DNA of 64,000 nt from Bryobacteraceae bacterium (GCA_030041495.1 JASHNT010000140.1:1-64000); one strand, 5' to 3'; counted from the first letter of the stretch, positions 1 through 12,423 are shown. Notes: a model not told the origin generated them from the letters alone. A program made the numbers and translations.

Positions 1-81
1 CCAGCCTCCGTTGTGCTGGCGAACTGCTTAGAAGCTTCATGCTTTCATCATACACACGTTATGCTGGTGTGGACCTGGCGA

Positions 82-753
82 ATGTACAAGGGCGAGCGAA
101 TCACTGTGATCATTCCTTGTCTAGACGAGGAGCAAGGAATCGGAGAGGTGCTGAAACAGGTTCCGGATTTCGTCGACGAAACCATCGTGGTGGATAACGG
201 ATCGACGGACCGCAGTTCGCAAGTGGCGAAGAGCTTCGGCGCGACGGTGATCCGCGAGGACGTGCGTGGATATGGACGCTCGTATAAGACGGGTTTCGCC
301 TCGGCAACCGGCGATCTCGTCATCACACTCGACGGCGACCACAGTTATCCTCCAGACGCGATTTCGTACTTGCTGGAAGCGTTCTTGCATCTGCAAGCCG
401 ATTTTCTCAACACCTCGCGATTCCCCGTGCGCGATCCAGAGGCCATGAGCTTTCTGAACAAGATCGGGAATTTGATCTTGTCCATGGCGATGTCCATCCT
501 GTATTTCCACTGGGTGCGCGATTCGCAATCCGGAATGTGGGTGTTCCGCCGCTCGATTCTTTCCGAGCTCAACTTAACTTCGAACGGCATGGCCTTCTCA
601 GAGGAAATCAAGATCGAAGCCTTGAAGCATCGCAAGATCCGCTTTCGCGAAATTTCGATTCAATATACCTCACGCCTGGGCGAAGTAAAGCTCAACTTGT
701 GGCGCGACGGGTTTTACAATCTGTGGTTCCTGCTGAAAAAACGCTTCTCCTAA
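82..753 (+). CDS. GT2 glycosyltransferase, dolichol-phosphate-mannose-synthase-like
   Basis: A 223-residue GT-A fold transferase. It opens with the GT2 strand VIIPCLDEEQ, followed by VVDNGSTD (nucleotide binding) and the LDGDHSYPPD metal-binding DxD region. The FxxRDSQSGMW stretch further on is typical of enzymes that charge a polyprenyl phosphate with a sugar (DPM1/ArnC-like). I chose ATG 82 because the earlier in-frame ATGs add about 23 residues unlike the family. Ribosome-site support is weak. It is the first of five transferases in a rightward surface-polysaccharide cluster; the next start is one base after its stop. The sugar donor and acceptor cannot be told from sequence. Confidence 0.85.
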   Translation: MYKGERITVIIPCLDEEQGIGEVLKQVPDFVDETIVVDNGSTDRSSQVAKSFGATVIREDVRGYGRSYKTGFASATGDLVITLDGDHSYPPDAISYLLEAFLHLQADFLNTSRFPVRDPEAMSFLNKIGNLILSMAMSILYFHWVRDSQSGMWVFRRSILSELNLTSNGMAFSEEIKIEALKHRKIRFREISIQYTSRLGEVKLNLWRDGFYNLWFLLKKRFS

Positions 754-754
754 C

Positions 755-1726
755 ATGACCGTAACTGCCGTAATCCCACACTGGAACCGGAGGGACCTTT
801 TGAGCGAAGTGCTCGAGAATCTGCGGCAGCAGCGGCGTGCGTTCGATTGTGTGATCGTTGTGGACAATGGATCGACGGATGGATCGGCCGAGATGGCTGA
901 AAAAGCAGCCGCGCGAGTCGTAAGAATGGGCAGGAATCGTGGATTTGCGGCAGCGGTGAATGCGGGCATTGCCGCGGCGCGGACGGATTGGATCGCGATT
1001 CTGAATAACGACGTGACCCTGGAGGCGGGGTGGTTGGAGACCATTCTCGCGGCGGCGAAAAACGACAACGCCTGGTTTGCTTCAGGCAAGATTCTGCGCG
1101 CCGATGATCCGACGATGATTGACGCCACCTTCGACGAAGTATCCCGAGCCGCCTGCGCCTGGCGCTGCGGAGCGGGACGCAAAGACGCGCGGCCGTGGAA
1201 CCAACCGCGCCTCATCCGCATCGCTCCGATGACTGCGGCGATTTTCAAGCGCGCCTTGTTCGAAGAAGTCGGTCCCCTGGATGAATCGTTCCAATCTTAC
1301 CTGGAAGATGTCGATTTCGGGATTCGCTGCGCCTGCGCAGGCCGCCTCGGAATTTATGTTCCACAGGCGGTCGCACGGCACATCGGCAGCGCGACCGCAG
1401 GTGAGTGGAATAAAGACACGGTGCGGAGGATCGCCCGCAACCAGGTCTTATTGGCCAGAAAGCACTTCCGCGCATTTGCCGTCTGGCCAACTGTGGCTGG
1501 CCAATTGCTGTGGGGATTGGTCGCATGCCGCCACGGGCGGGGATGTTCATACCTTCGCGGCAAGCTTCAGGGCCTCCTTGCGAGACCCGGTAGATTAACG
1601 CAAGCTGTTGCAACACCGTCGGCGAAAGCCGTGATAGAGGAAAGTGAGCGCATTCTTCTTGAGCTTCAGCGTCAAACCGGATTCGACCGCTATTGGAGGG
1701 CTTACTTCTGGTTGTCGCGGCGGTAA
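755..1726 (+). CDS. GT2 glycosyltransferase, rhamnosyltransferase-like
   Basis: A 323-residue GT2 enzyme. It has VIPHWNRRDLL at the N-terminus, VVDNGSTDGSAE, the ILNNDV acidic motif and the LEDVDFGIR motif near residue 190 that carries the likely catalytic base. A C-terminal helical, basic tail could lie against the membrane. This architecture matches O-antigen/exopolysaccharide rhamnosyltransferases (WbbL type). Its 3' end overlaps the start of the next transferase by 34 bases, so the two are probably co-translated. Donor specificity is inferred only from overall resemblance. Confidence 0.85.
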   Translation: MTVTAVIPHWNRRDLLSEVLENLRQQRRAFDCVIVVDNGSTDGSAEMAEKAAARVVRMGRNRGFAAAVNAGIAAARTDWIAILNNDVTLEAGWLETILAAAKNDNAWFASGKILRADDPTMIDATFDEVSRAACAWRCGAGRKDARPWNQPRLIRIAPMTAAIFKRALFEEVGPLDESFQSYLEDVDFGIRCACAGRLGIYVPQAVARHIGSATAGEWNKDTVRRIARNQVLLARKHFRAFAVWPTVAGQLLWGLVACRHGRGCSYLRGKLQGLLARPGRLTQAVATPSAKAVIEESERILLELQRQTGFDRYWRAYFWLSRR

Positions 1727-2646
1727 TTGTTACCCACAACTCGGCATCTTACATCGGCCGATCATTGGACGCGCTGGCTGAAATGGCGCCTTCGGTTCAG
1801 ACAGTCGTGGTTGACAATGCCTCCGAGGACGCCACCCTTGAGCGGGTCCGAGAGCGAAAAACGGTGCGCCTAGTCGTCAATCCGAACAATCGTGGGTTCG
1901 CGGCGGCGGCGAATCAGGGCGCCCGGGAGGTCGACGCCGAATTCTATCTGCTACTGAACCCGGATGTGTTTCTGCACACCCACATCGGTCCGCTGGTCGC
2001 AGCGGCCAAACAACATGGGATCGCCGCAGGCCTCCTAACGGCCAAGACGGGCACGGCGCAGCGCGGGTTTACCATTCGCCGTTTCCCGACGCCGATTACG
2101 CTGTGGTTCGAGCTACTGGGCTTGAACCGCCTTTGGCCGTCCAATCCAGTGAACCGAAAGTACCGCTATGGGGATCGCGATGTTGAAGCGGAAGGTCCGG
2201 TGGAGCAGCCGGCGGGCGCGTTCCTGATGCTGCGCCGGGATGTGTGGGAGCGGCTCGGCGGGTTCGACGAGGGCTTCCACCCAATTTGGTTTGAAGACGT
2301 TGACCTATGCAAGCGGGCTGCGACTGCTGAGTATCAACCCTGGTTGGTGCCGAAAGTTGCGGCTGAGCATGAAGGTGGGCATTCTATTTCACGGCTGAGG
2401 TCAGGCTGCCGACAGGTCTACTGGTGTGCTAGCCTCTTAAAGTATGCAGCTAAGCACTTTCCGCCTCCCGCCTTCCGGGGAATCTGCTTGGCTGTGCTGC
2501 TCACTTCCGTTCCCCGGGCGGTTGCCGGGATGATTCGCGAGCAAAGCCTTTCTCCAATCCGCGGTTGTCTTAACATTGTTGGGTTCGCTGGCCGCCAGCT
2601 TGTCTCAGGGCGCCTGATGCAAGCGAGTCCGGGAAGGTCCTTATAA
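1693..2646 (+). CDS. GT2 glycosyltransferase
   Basis: A 317-residue GT2 protein with VIVTHNSASYIGRSL, VVDNASEDAT, NRGFAAAANQGA, LLNPDVF and FEDVDLCKR motifs in the expected order. The start is TTG 1693; no ATG or GTG precedes the first beta strand in this frame, so TTG or a downstream rare start must be used. It overlaps the preceding transferase by 34 bases. The family is that of surface-polysaccharide rhamnosyl/galactofuranosyl-type transferases; the exact substrate is unknown. Confidence 0.82.
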   Translation: MEGLLLVVAAVIVTHNSASYIGRSLDALAEMAPSVQTVVVDNASEDATLERVRERKTVRLVVNPNNRGFAAAANQGAREVDAEFYLLLNPDVFLHTHIGPLVAAAKQHGIAAGLLTAKTGTAQRGFTIRRFPTPITLWFELLGLNRLWPSNPVNRKYRYGDRDVEAEGPVEQPAGAFLMLRRDVWERLGGFDEGFHPIWFEDVDLCKRAATAEYQPWLVPKVAAEHEGGHSISRLRSGCRQVYWCASLLKYAAKHFPPPAFRGICLAVLLTSVPRAVAGMIREQSLSPIRGCLNIVGFAGRQLVSGRLMQASPGRSL

Positions 2647-2658
2647 AAACTTCATACC

Positions 2659-3708
2659 ATGGCCCTTACAGAGCTTGTTTCGGTTACGGTAGTCACCTAT
2701 AACAGCGGCCGCTACATCAAGCGCTGTCTGGAATCCGTCCTGGAGCAGAAGTACGGGAACCTGGAGGTGGTGGTTATCGACAACGCGTCCACCGATGGCA
2801 CCGGGGATATTCTGGAACAGTTTGCGGACCGCTGCCGGATTTATTACAACGCCGAAAACGTCGGTTTCGCCGCCGCTCAGAATCAGGCCATCGCGCTGGC
2901 GCGCGGGGATTGGGTGCTGACGCTGAATCCGGATGTCCTGCTGCTCCCGAACTTCATACACGCGTTGGTGGAGGCCGGTCACGCGGATCCGAAAACGGGC
3001 ACGGTGTGCGGAAAGCTGCTCACCATTCGCCCCACATTCGACCTTCCGGAACAGCAGCTGGTGGATTCCACCGGAATCTACTTCACGCCAATGCTGCGCC
3101 ACCTGGACCGCGGCAGCCAGGAAGTGGACAACGGGCACTACCTGAATTTCGAATACGTCTTTGGCGCGACGGCAGCGGCAGCGCTATACCGCCGCCAGAT
3201 GATCGAAGATATTTCCGTCGACAATGAATTCTTCGATCCGGATTTCTTCGTGTATCGGGAAGACGCGGACGTGGCTTGGCGCGCGCAACTGATGGGCTGG
3301 CGCTGCATTTACACGCCTTTGGCTCGCGGCTATCACGTACGTGCGGTGTTGCCGGGCAATCGCCGGGCTTTGCCGCCGGTCATCAACATGCACTCGGTGA
3401 AGAACCGTTTCTTGATGCGCATCAAGAACATGACGCCGGATTTGTACAAGCGCAACTGGTGGGCGATCACTTCGCGCGACCTGGTAGTGCTGGGCGCGTG
3501 CCTGTTGCATGAACACTCCTCGCTCAAAGCCTTCGGCTACCTGATCGGCAACTACAGGCGCGTATGGAAGAAGCGGCAGGAGATCATGCGCCGGAGAAAA
3601 GCTAAGGACGATTACATCGCCAGTTGGTTCTCCTTTGACCCCGTAAGCCGTCCCGCGCCAAGGCCCACCGCGCGAGCTCTGGCCAAGACGCGAGCGGCTC
3701 GCGGATAA
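2659..3708 (+). CDS. GT2 glycosyltransferase
   Basis: A 349-residue GT2 enzyme starting at ATG 2659. Visible motifs are VTVVTYNSGRYIKRCL, VIDNASTDGTGD, ENVGFAAAQNQA, LNPDVLLLP and YREDADVAWR. The last 60 residues are strongly basic (RRVWKKRQEIMRRRKAK), as in membrane-associated transferases of exopolysaccharide clusters. It lies 12 bases after the previous gene and 13 before the GT4 gene, so all five transferases look like one transcription unit. Confidence 0.85.
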   Translation: MALTELVSVTVVTYNSGRYIKRCLESVLEQKYGNLEVVVIDNASTDGTGDILEQFADRCRIYYNAENVGFAAAQNQAIALARGDWVLTLNPDVLLLPNFIHALVEAGHADPKTGTVCGKLLTIRPTFDLPEQQLVDSTGIYFTPMLRHLDRGSQEVDNGHYLNFEYVFGATAAAALYRRQMIEDISVDNEFFDPDFFVYREDADVAWRAQLMGWRCIYTPLARGYHVRAVLPGNRRALPPVINMHSVKNRFLMRIKNMTPDLYKRNWWAITSRDLVVLGACLLHEHSSLKAFGYLIGNYRRVWKKRQEIMRRRKAKDDYIASWFSFDPVSRPAPRPTARALAKTRAARG

Positions 3709-3721
3709 GCCGAACGGCACA

Positions 3722-4822
3722 GTGCAGTTTGCGATTCTGGGCACACGCGGCATTCCAGCTCGCTACGGGGGTTTCGAGACATTCGCTGAGGAATTGGCGA
3801 TACGCCTGGTCCGCCGGGGCCACTCCATGACGGTGTACTGCCGGGAGCGCTATGCCGAGCCCGGGTTTCGCGGCGTAAGGCTCCAATATCTGCCCACGCT
3901 GCGGCACAAGTACCTGGAAACCATCGCGCATACCGGAATTTCGACGCTGCATTTGGCAATGACGCGCCTTGCCGGGCCGAAGCTGGATGCGGTGCTGTAC
4001 TGCAACGCAGCCAATGCAGTCTTCACTTGGGTCCCGCGCGTCATGGGCATGCCAGTGGTGTTGAACGTCGACGGCCTGGAGCGGAAGCGCAAGAAATGGA
4101 ATGCGCTGGCGAAGGCATGGTATCGGGTATCGGAGTGGCTGGCTACATGGATGCCCAACGTGGTGGTGACCGACGCGCAGCACATCGCGGATTACTATCG
4201 CGATCGCTATCACCGACCGTCTGAAATGATTCCCTACGGCGCGGAGACGCAGCCGGTGGAGACACGAGCGGTGCTGGACCAGCTCGGGCTGGAACCGCGG
4301 CAATATTTTCTCTACGTCAGCCGCATGGAGCCGGAGAATAACGCGCTGCTGGTGCGAGAAGCGTTCGAACAGATCGGTACTCCGATGAACTTGGCCCTGA
4401 TCGGCGACGCGCCGTATGCGGCCGAGTACATCCGGCGCGTTCGCGACACGCAGGACGCGCGCGTGGTGATGCCCGGAGCGATTTACGGCGAAGGCTATCG
4501 CGAGCTGGGTTCCCACTGCTTTGCGTACGTGCACGCCACGGAAGTCGGCGGCACACATCCGGCGCTGATCGAGGCGATGGGGCGCGGCGCGCTGACGCTG
4601 TATCTGGACACGCCAGAGAACGCCGAGGTCGCCGGCGGCGCCGGACTGCCGTTCACGCGTGAAAATCTGGCAACAGTGATGCGCACTGTTCTCGCCATGC
4701 CGGAAGCGGAGCGTCAGGCCTGGAGAGCCCGTGCGATGGAGCGAGTGAAATCGCGGTACAGTTGGGAAGCGGTGACTGACGCGTACGAAACGCTGCTGTG
4801 CGGGATGGCGGGTAAAAAGTGA
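3722..4822 (+). CDS. GT4 glycosyltransferase with DUF1972-type N-terminal domain
   Basis: A 366-residue GT-B fold transferase starting at GTG 3722. The N-terminus FAILGTRGIPARYGGFET is the signature of the DUF1972 domain found in rhamnosyl/glucosyl transferases of surface-polysaccharide clusters. The C-terminal half has the GT4 donor-site layout: YVSRMEPENN near 200, then the HATEVGGTHPALIEAMGRG stretch near 275. It is the only retaining-type enzyme in the cluster. Its stop overlaps the alanine racemase start by 4 bases (GTGA). Confidence 0.87.
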   Translation: MQFAILGTRGIPARYGGFETFAEELAIRLVRRGHSMTVYCRERYAEPGFRGVRLQYLPTLRHKYLETIAHTGISTLHLAMTRLAGPKLDAVLYCNAANAVFTWVPRVMGMPVVLNVDGLERKRKKWNALAKAWYRVSEWLATWMPNVVVTDAQHIADYYRDRYHRPSEMIPYGAETQPVETRAVLDQLGLEPRQYFLYVSRMEPENNALLVREAFEQIGTPMNLALIGDAPYAAEYIRRVRDTQDARVVMPGAIYGEGYRELGSHCFAYVHATEVGGTHPALIEAMGRGALTLYLDTPENAEVAGGAGLPFTRENLATVMRTVLAMPEAERQAWRARAMERVKSRYSWEAVTDAYETLLCGMAGKK

Positions 4823-5937
4823 CGCCGCGAAGGCAGGTAGCGGCGGCGGGGATGCGGAGCTGGGTGGAGGTCTCCCTCGGCACGATTCGCGCGAATTACC
4901 GGGCGGTCAAGAGCGTGGTCGGCCAGGCGGTCGAGATCATGCCGGTGGTGAAGGCCGACGCCTACCGGCACGGTGCGGTAGAAGTCTCACGGGCGCTCGA
5001 AGCGGAAGGCGCGCCCTGGCTGGCGGTGTCGAACGTGGAAGAGGGAGTCGCGCTGCGCCAGGCCGGGATCCGCACGCGAATTCTGGTGATGGCCGACTTT
5101 CTTCCGGCCGATCGCGAGGCTTTGAGCGAGTTCTCCTTGACTCCGGTGATCCACTCGCTCAGCGATGTTCCGCAGGCGTTGGGCGCGTATCATCTGAAGA
5201 TCGACAGCGGCATGGGGCGGCTGGGGACTCGGGCTCCGGCGCATGAGGTGGTGGAGTCGGTCGCGGCGGGGCCAGGCCAGCTTGAAGGATTGATGACGCA
5301 CTTCGCCTCGGCCGCCAATTACACGTCACCGCAGACCGCGCAGCAGATCGAACGGTTCGAGGGCGTACTGGCAGCGCTTCGCCGCGCGGGTTTGGCTCCA
5401 CGCTACGTGCATTCGTCGGCGACGATTCCGGTGGCGTACGGCCGGCGCGAGGCGTGGGGCAACCTGGTGCGGCCTGGGCACGCGATCTACGGCTATGTGT
5501 CGCCGTCGCGCCCGGCTCTGCCGGCTTTGCTGGCCGTGAAGCCCGCTCTCACGTGGAAAGCGGCGGTGCTGGCGGTGAAGGAGATCGAGGAAGGGGCGCT
5601 GATCGGCTACGGAGGCATTCATCGCGCGGAGAAGGCGATGCGCATTGCCGTGCTGGCAGCGGGTTATGCGGACGGGATTCCGCACCGGCTCTCCAACAAG
5701 GGCAGCGCGATCGCCAAGGGCCAAATCGTGCCCATGATCGGGGCTGTTTCGATGGATCTGACCACGATCGACGTAACTTCGGCGCCGGAGCTCCGACCCG
5801 GCGATGCGGTGACGCTGCTCGGCCAAGAAGGCTCCGTGAGGATCGACGCGCAACAGATCGCGAGGATTGCCGGCACGATCTCCTACAGCGTGCTGTGCGG
5901 GATCCACGCGCGGGTGAAACGGGTATTTGTGGACTGA
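4819..5937 (+). CDS. alr: Alanine racemase
   Basis: PLP enzyme interconverting L- and D-alanine for peptidoglycan, 372 residues (usual length). The PLP lysine is K45 in MPVVKADAYRHG. DSGMGRLG, the IGYGG stretch (likely catalytic tyrosine), GYADGIPHRL and GAVSMDLTTID follow in the family order. GTG 4819 overlaps the upstream stop; ATG 4852 (MRSWVEV) also fits and would remove an 11-residue non-conserved leader. Its position at the end of a glycosyltransferase run suggests shared transcription with envelope polymer genes. A hairpin sits directly at its stop. Confidence 0.95.
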   Translation: MTPRRQVAAAGMRSWVEVSLGTIRANYRAVKSVVGQAVEIMPVVKADAYRHGAVEVSRALEAEGAPWLAVSNVEEGVALRQAGIRTRILVMADFLPADREALSEFSLTPVIHSLSDVPQALGAYHLKIDSGMGRLGTRAPAHEVVESVAAGPGQLEGLMTHFASAANYTSPQTAQQIERFEGVLAALRRAGLAPRYVHSSATIPVAYGRREAWGNLVRPGHAIYGYVSPSRPALPALLAVKPALTWKAAVLAVKEIEEGALIGYGGIHRAEKAMRIAVLAAGYADGIPHRLSNKGSAIAKGQIVPMIGAVSMDLTTIDVTSAPELRPGDAVTLLGQEGSVRIDAQQIARIAGTISYSVLCGIHARVKRVFVD

Positions 5938-5954
5938 GGGGCCTTCCGGCCCCT
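5937..5954. terminator. GC-rich hairpin between convergent alr and PEBP gene
   Basis: A perfect 7-bp stem AGGGGCC/GGCCCCT closes a TTCC tetraloop, starting at the last base of the alr stop. No T-run follows on either strand. It is therefore a transcript-end hairpin or mRNA stabiliser rather than a textbook intrinsic terminator. Confidence 0.5.
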
Positions 5955-5968
5955 CTGCAGCCGTCAGA

Positions 5969-6565
5969 TTACTGTGTTCGTTTGAAGCGCCCAACCAAGA
6001 CGGCTTTGCCGGTAGTGTGGCCTTGCATGGCGGCCAGCACTTCATCGCGGGTGGCGTCAGGACCGAGGCTTAGCGTGGAATCGAGCGCATACAGCTCCAG
6101 CGTGTAGTGATGGTACGGGTTGATGGCGGCGTTGCCGGGACCCATATAGCCGACGTCGCGGATGCCCTTCATATTCATCGTCCCATCAGGGAGTTTGGCG
6201 TCCTTCGGAAATCCCTGCTGGAGCGAGCGCGCGGTTCCCGGAATGTTGATGACCATCCAGTGGAGCACGTCGCCGGTGCCTTTGTTCAGAGCGTTGTCGG
6301 GATCGTGCATGATCAGCACGAAGCTCTGCGTGCCGGGAGGAACATTGGTCCATTCCAGCTTCGGCGATTTGGCGTTGGGGCCGGCCTGCTGCGTGAACTC
6401 GGGCGGAATGATGCCGCCGTCCTCAAAATCGGGCGAAGACAGAGCCATCCCCGGAGCCTTGGGCGCGCCCTTGCCGCCGCCTCTTCCGCCTTTATCCTGC
6501 GCGAGCATCACGCCCACGCCCAACGCGAGCACCACCACACCGGAAACCATCAGTTTCTGTTTCAT
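5969..6565 (-). CDS. YbhB/YbcL family (PEBP-like) secreted protein
   Basis: A 198-residue phosphatidylethanolamine-binding-protein-like (Raf kinase inhibitor-like) protein. An N-terminal signal peptide is followed by a Gly/Lys-rich linker. The PEBP core follows: SPDFEDGGIIPPEFTQQ, the DPDNALNKGTGDVLHW ligand-site segment, and the HHYTLELYALD segment. Start ATG 6565 is set by GGAGGAG nine bases upstream; the ATG at 6589 would lie upstream of that ribosome site. Cellular role in bacteria is unknown. It lies downstream of gyrB on the same strand but has its own good ribosome site. Confidence 0.9.
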   Translation of the reverse strand: MKQKLMVSGVVVLALGVGVMLAQDKGGRGGGKGAPKAPGMALSSPDFEDGGIIPPEFTQQAGPNAKSPKLEWTNVPPGTQSFVLIMHDPDNALNKGTGDVLHWMVINIPGTARSLQQGFPKDAKLPDGTMNMKGIRDVGYMGPGNAAINPYHHYTLELYALDSTLSLGPDATRDEVLAAMQGHTTGKAVLVGRFKRTQ

Positions 6566-6613
6566 TGAGTGAAATCTCCTCCGAGACATTGTACAGGGCG
6601 CTCCGGCTCTTTG

Positions 6614-10197
<3,584 letters not shown>

Positions 10198-10292
10198 GGA
10201 CGGTTGCCTCGTGTGCTCGTTTCTCTCGTAATGCGCAAATTCTCTTCTAGCTGAGCTAAGTTTTAGATGCTAGAGAAGACTCGGATTCATAG

Positions 10293-10442
10293 GGGCTGTT
10301 GAAACCGTTGATTTCTCCTAAATTATAGCAAGTCCGAGGGGTTACTTTCATCACTCTGTGTGAACTTCAGGGTGCTCTCCAGAGGAAGAAACCGGATTCA
10401 AAGAAGCATTCACAGAGTTTCACAGGCAGGTTTCAACAGCCC
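10293..10442. repeat. 150-bp element bounded by 14-bp perfect inverted repeats
   Basis: The left arm is GGGCTGTTGAAACC and the right arm is its exact reverse complement, 122 bases apart. The interior is non-coding and has its own partial inverted repeat. Small size, terminal inverted repeats and lack of a gene fit a miniature inverted-repeat transposable element; I see no clear target duplication. A replication-origin hairpin is the alternative. The sequence directly supports only the repeat itself. Confidence 0.6.
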
Positions 10443-10443
10443 T

Positions 10444-10452
10444 TGTGGAAAA
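10444..10452 (-). promoter_or_regulatory. DnaA-box-like 9-mer downstream of dnaA
   Basis: TGTGGAAAA on the plus strand is TTTTCCACA on the minus strand, one mismatch from the TTATCCACA consensus. It lies just outside the right arm of the inverted-repeat element and 11 bases past the dnaA stop. The same variant occurs twice upstream of dnaA, which supports it being a real DnaA site in this organism. Confidence 0.45.
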
Positions 10453-10463
10453 GCAAGATAACC

Positions 10464-11813
10464 TCAATTGATTGAGTCTATTACCTTGTGAATGAGCCTG
10501 TTGAGATCAGGATCCTTTTGACGCAGTCTTTCGATCTTCTGCACGGAGTGCAGCACTGTGGTGTGATGCTTGCCTCCGAACATCCGGCCGATTTCGGGAA
10601 GGGAGGACTGGGTCAGGTCTTTGATCAGATACATGGCGATTTGGCGTGGATAGGCGATCTGCCGAGTGTTGGATTTCTGCTTGATCTGCGCGGGCTGAAG
10701 CTGGAAGTGTTCGGCTACTGCGCGAAGTACGGAGTCCATGGTGATGCGACGCTCTGTGCCGGGGATCAAGTGCTTCAAGACTTGCTGCGCCATGCTGAGT
10801 GTGATCGGTGAATGCGATACCGACGAGTAAGCAATCAGCTTTACCAGCGCACCCTCCAATTCACGGACGTTTGATTTTGTTTTGGTGGCGATGTAGATGC
10901 GAACGTCTTCGGGAAGGGTCACGCCTTCGAACTCAGCTTTCTTATCGAGGATCGCCATTTTGGTTTCCAGGTCGGGCGGCTGTAGGTCCACCATCAAACC
11001 CCACTCGAAGCGGGAGCGGAGCCGTTCCACTAAGCCTGGAGTAGCTTTCGGCGTCGCATCACTGGAGATGACAATCTGCTTTTGGTGATCGTAGAGTTCG
11101 TTGAAGGTATGGAAGAACTCTTCTTGCATGCGCTCTTTGCCGCCGAGGATTTGAATGTCGTCGATCAGGAGCACGTCCGCGGAGCGATAGTGCTTGTGAA
11201 ACGCGTGCATGCGATTGGCCCGCAGGCACGCCACCATTTCGTTCATGAAGCGTTCGCTCGAGGTGTAAACCACGCGCATGCTCGGGAAGGAATCAAGCAG
11301 GGCGCGGCCAATTGCGTGCATCAAGTGTGTCTTACCCATTCCAACACCGCCGTACAGGAACAGCGGGTTGTAGCTGCGCGCTGGGAACGAGGCGACGGCA
11401 CGCGCAGCGGCGTGCGCGAACTGATTGCAAGAACCTACAACAAAGTTATCGAACTTGAGCCGCGGATTCAGCTGACCGGACGCCGATGCGAAGACCGGCT
11501 CGGCTGAACCGTGATCGAGCACGGTTACGCGGCCCGGCGATGCGAGATAAACAATCTCTCTGATAGGAAGATTCAGCTCGCGGATGCTGGCCCGCACCTC
11601 TTCGCTATATTCCTTTTCCAGAGAATCCTTGGTGACCTGGTCGGGCACCATCACTCTCAGGCACCCGTCTTCATGGCTGTCAAACTCGGTTCGCAGCACC
11701 CAGTTTTGGTAGGCCTGCGGCGTCATTTTCGACGCCAGAGTGGCCTTGATCCGTCCCCACACATCCTTTGCTTCAACAGCAACTGCTGTTCCTATGCCTG
11801 TCTCTACCACCAC
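10464..11813 (-). CDS. dnaA: Chromosomal replication initiator protein DnaA
   Basis: AAA+ initiator that binds DnaA boxes and melts oriC, 449 residues from the chosen start. Domain I has VWGRIKATLASKMTPQAYQNW. The AAA+ domain has the Walker A YGGVGMGKTHLMHAIG, Walker B VLLIDDIQIL and the sensor region. Domain IV has the signature FGGKHHTTVLHSVQKI, with KHH where RDH is usual. Start GTG 11813 follows GGGAGGAG with four bases between. The open frame extends 31 codons further upstream, but that stretch covers the DnaA-box cluster and does not resemble DnaA. Confidence 0.96.
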   Translation of the reverse strand: MVVETGIGTAVAVEAKDVWGRIKATLASKMTPQAYQNWVLRTEFDSHEDGCLRVMVPDQVTKDSLEKEYSEEVRASIRELNLPIREIVYLASPGRVTVLDHGSAEPVFASASGQLNPRLKFDNFVVGSCNQFAHAAARAVASFPARSYNPLFLYGGVGMGKTHLMHAIGRALLDSFPSMRVVYTSSERFMNEMVACLRANRMHAFHKHYRSADVLLIDDIQILGGKERMQEEFFHTFNELYDHQKQIVISSDATPKATPGLVERLRSRFEWGLMVDLQPPDLETKMAILDKKAEFEGVTLPEDVRIYIATKTKSNVRELEGALVKLIAYSSVSHSPITLSMAQQVLKHLIPGTERRITMDSVLRAVAEHFQLQPAQIKQKSNTRQIAYPRQIAMYLIKDLTQSSLPEIGRMFGGKHHTTVLHSVQKIERLRQKDPDLNRLIHKVIDSIN

Positions 11814-12347
11814 TTTTCTCCTCCCATATCCCGATTCCCCAATGCCCACCCTAAAGGCCAGAAAATTTCCACACTTTTTCCACAAGGTGTGGAAAACACA
11901 GACCAACAGCTATGTTTCGGGGGAAGCTACGACTCTCTTGTGAGCACCGAACCGGCCCTTCGCATCCGCCATGGTACCAGGAAGGGGAGGGGTCCGTCGC
12001 TCACGTGCGGAAAACAGAATAGCACAAAATACTGTGAGGGGAAGAGGAAACTTCCAAAAATAGAATTGTCTTACTTTCAGTAGTTTACGGGATATATTTT
12101 GGCGGTTGTCGAAAACTAAAACATTTGCGTTACGGATCGTTTCCCTACTTTTCCCCACCGGAATACAGGTCCTGGTGAACCCGATATTCACAATGGCGCA
12201 GGCCGGACGATAGTGTCGAGCGGTCCCGAATCGGGTGCCAGAGGCGCGTGTGGCGGCGGCCCTGGCCGAATTGACAATTCCGAACCTCCGAGTGAGAATA
12301 GGGTCTGCCGCTCGTTTGATCCTTTGGAACGGGCAGGTGTTTCCCGC
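11814..12347. other. dnaA upstream region, putative oriC/dnaA promoter
   Basis: A 534-base stretch without a convincing gene. It includes a three-site DnaA-box-like cluster near 11865-11896 and an AT-rich segment (about 12010-12130) with runs such as AAAATACTG and GATATATTTTGG. On the minus strand an extended -10-like TGCTATTCT is readable near 12010-12020, but no good -35 accompanies it. Open frames that cross this region do not resemble proteins and overlap the tRNA. Confidence 0.6.
11865..11896. promoter_or_regulatory. Cluster of three DnaA-box-like sites, two forming a palindrome
   Basis: ATTTCCACA at 11865-11873 is followed by TTTTCCACA at 11876-11884 and its exact inverse TGTGGAAAA at 11888-11896, three bases apart. 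The last two differ from the TTATCCACA consensus at one position. They lie 52-83 bases upstream of the dnaA start, where DnaA autoregulation or origin binding would be expected. Function is inferred from position and similarity. Confidence 0.6.

Positions 12348-12423
<76 letters not shown>

Larger units (their letters stand above)
10198..10463. other. dnaA-dnaN intergenic region, 266 bp
   Basis: No gene is visible. The stretch holds a 14-bp perfect inverted repeat (10293-10306 and 10429-10442), a nested 8-bp inverted repeat ACTCTGTG/CACAGAGT (10353-10360 and 10411-10418), an AT-rich patch near 10310-10335, and one DnaA-box-like 9-mer TGTGGAAAA at 10444-10452 (inverse of TTTTCCACA). It could be part of oriC, the dnaN promoter region, or an inserted miniature element. 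Confidence 0.7.

Noticed and set aside
11814-11906. 31-codon N-terminal extension of dnaA
   Set aside because: The extension overlaps the DnaA-box cluster, does not resemble DnaA domain I, and GTG 11813 has an ideal ribosome site.
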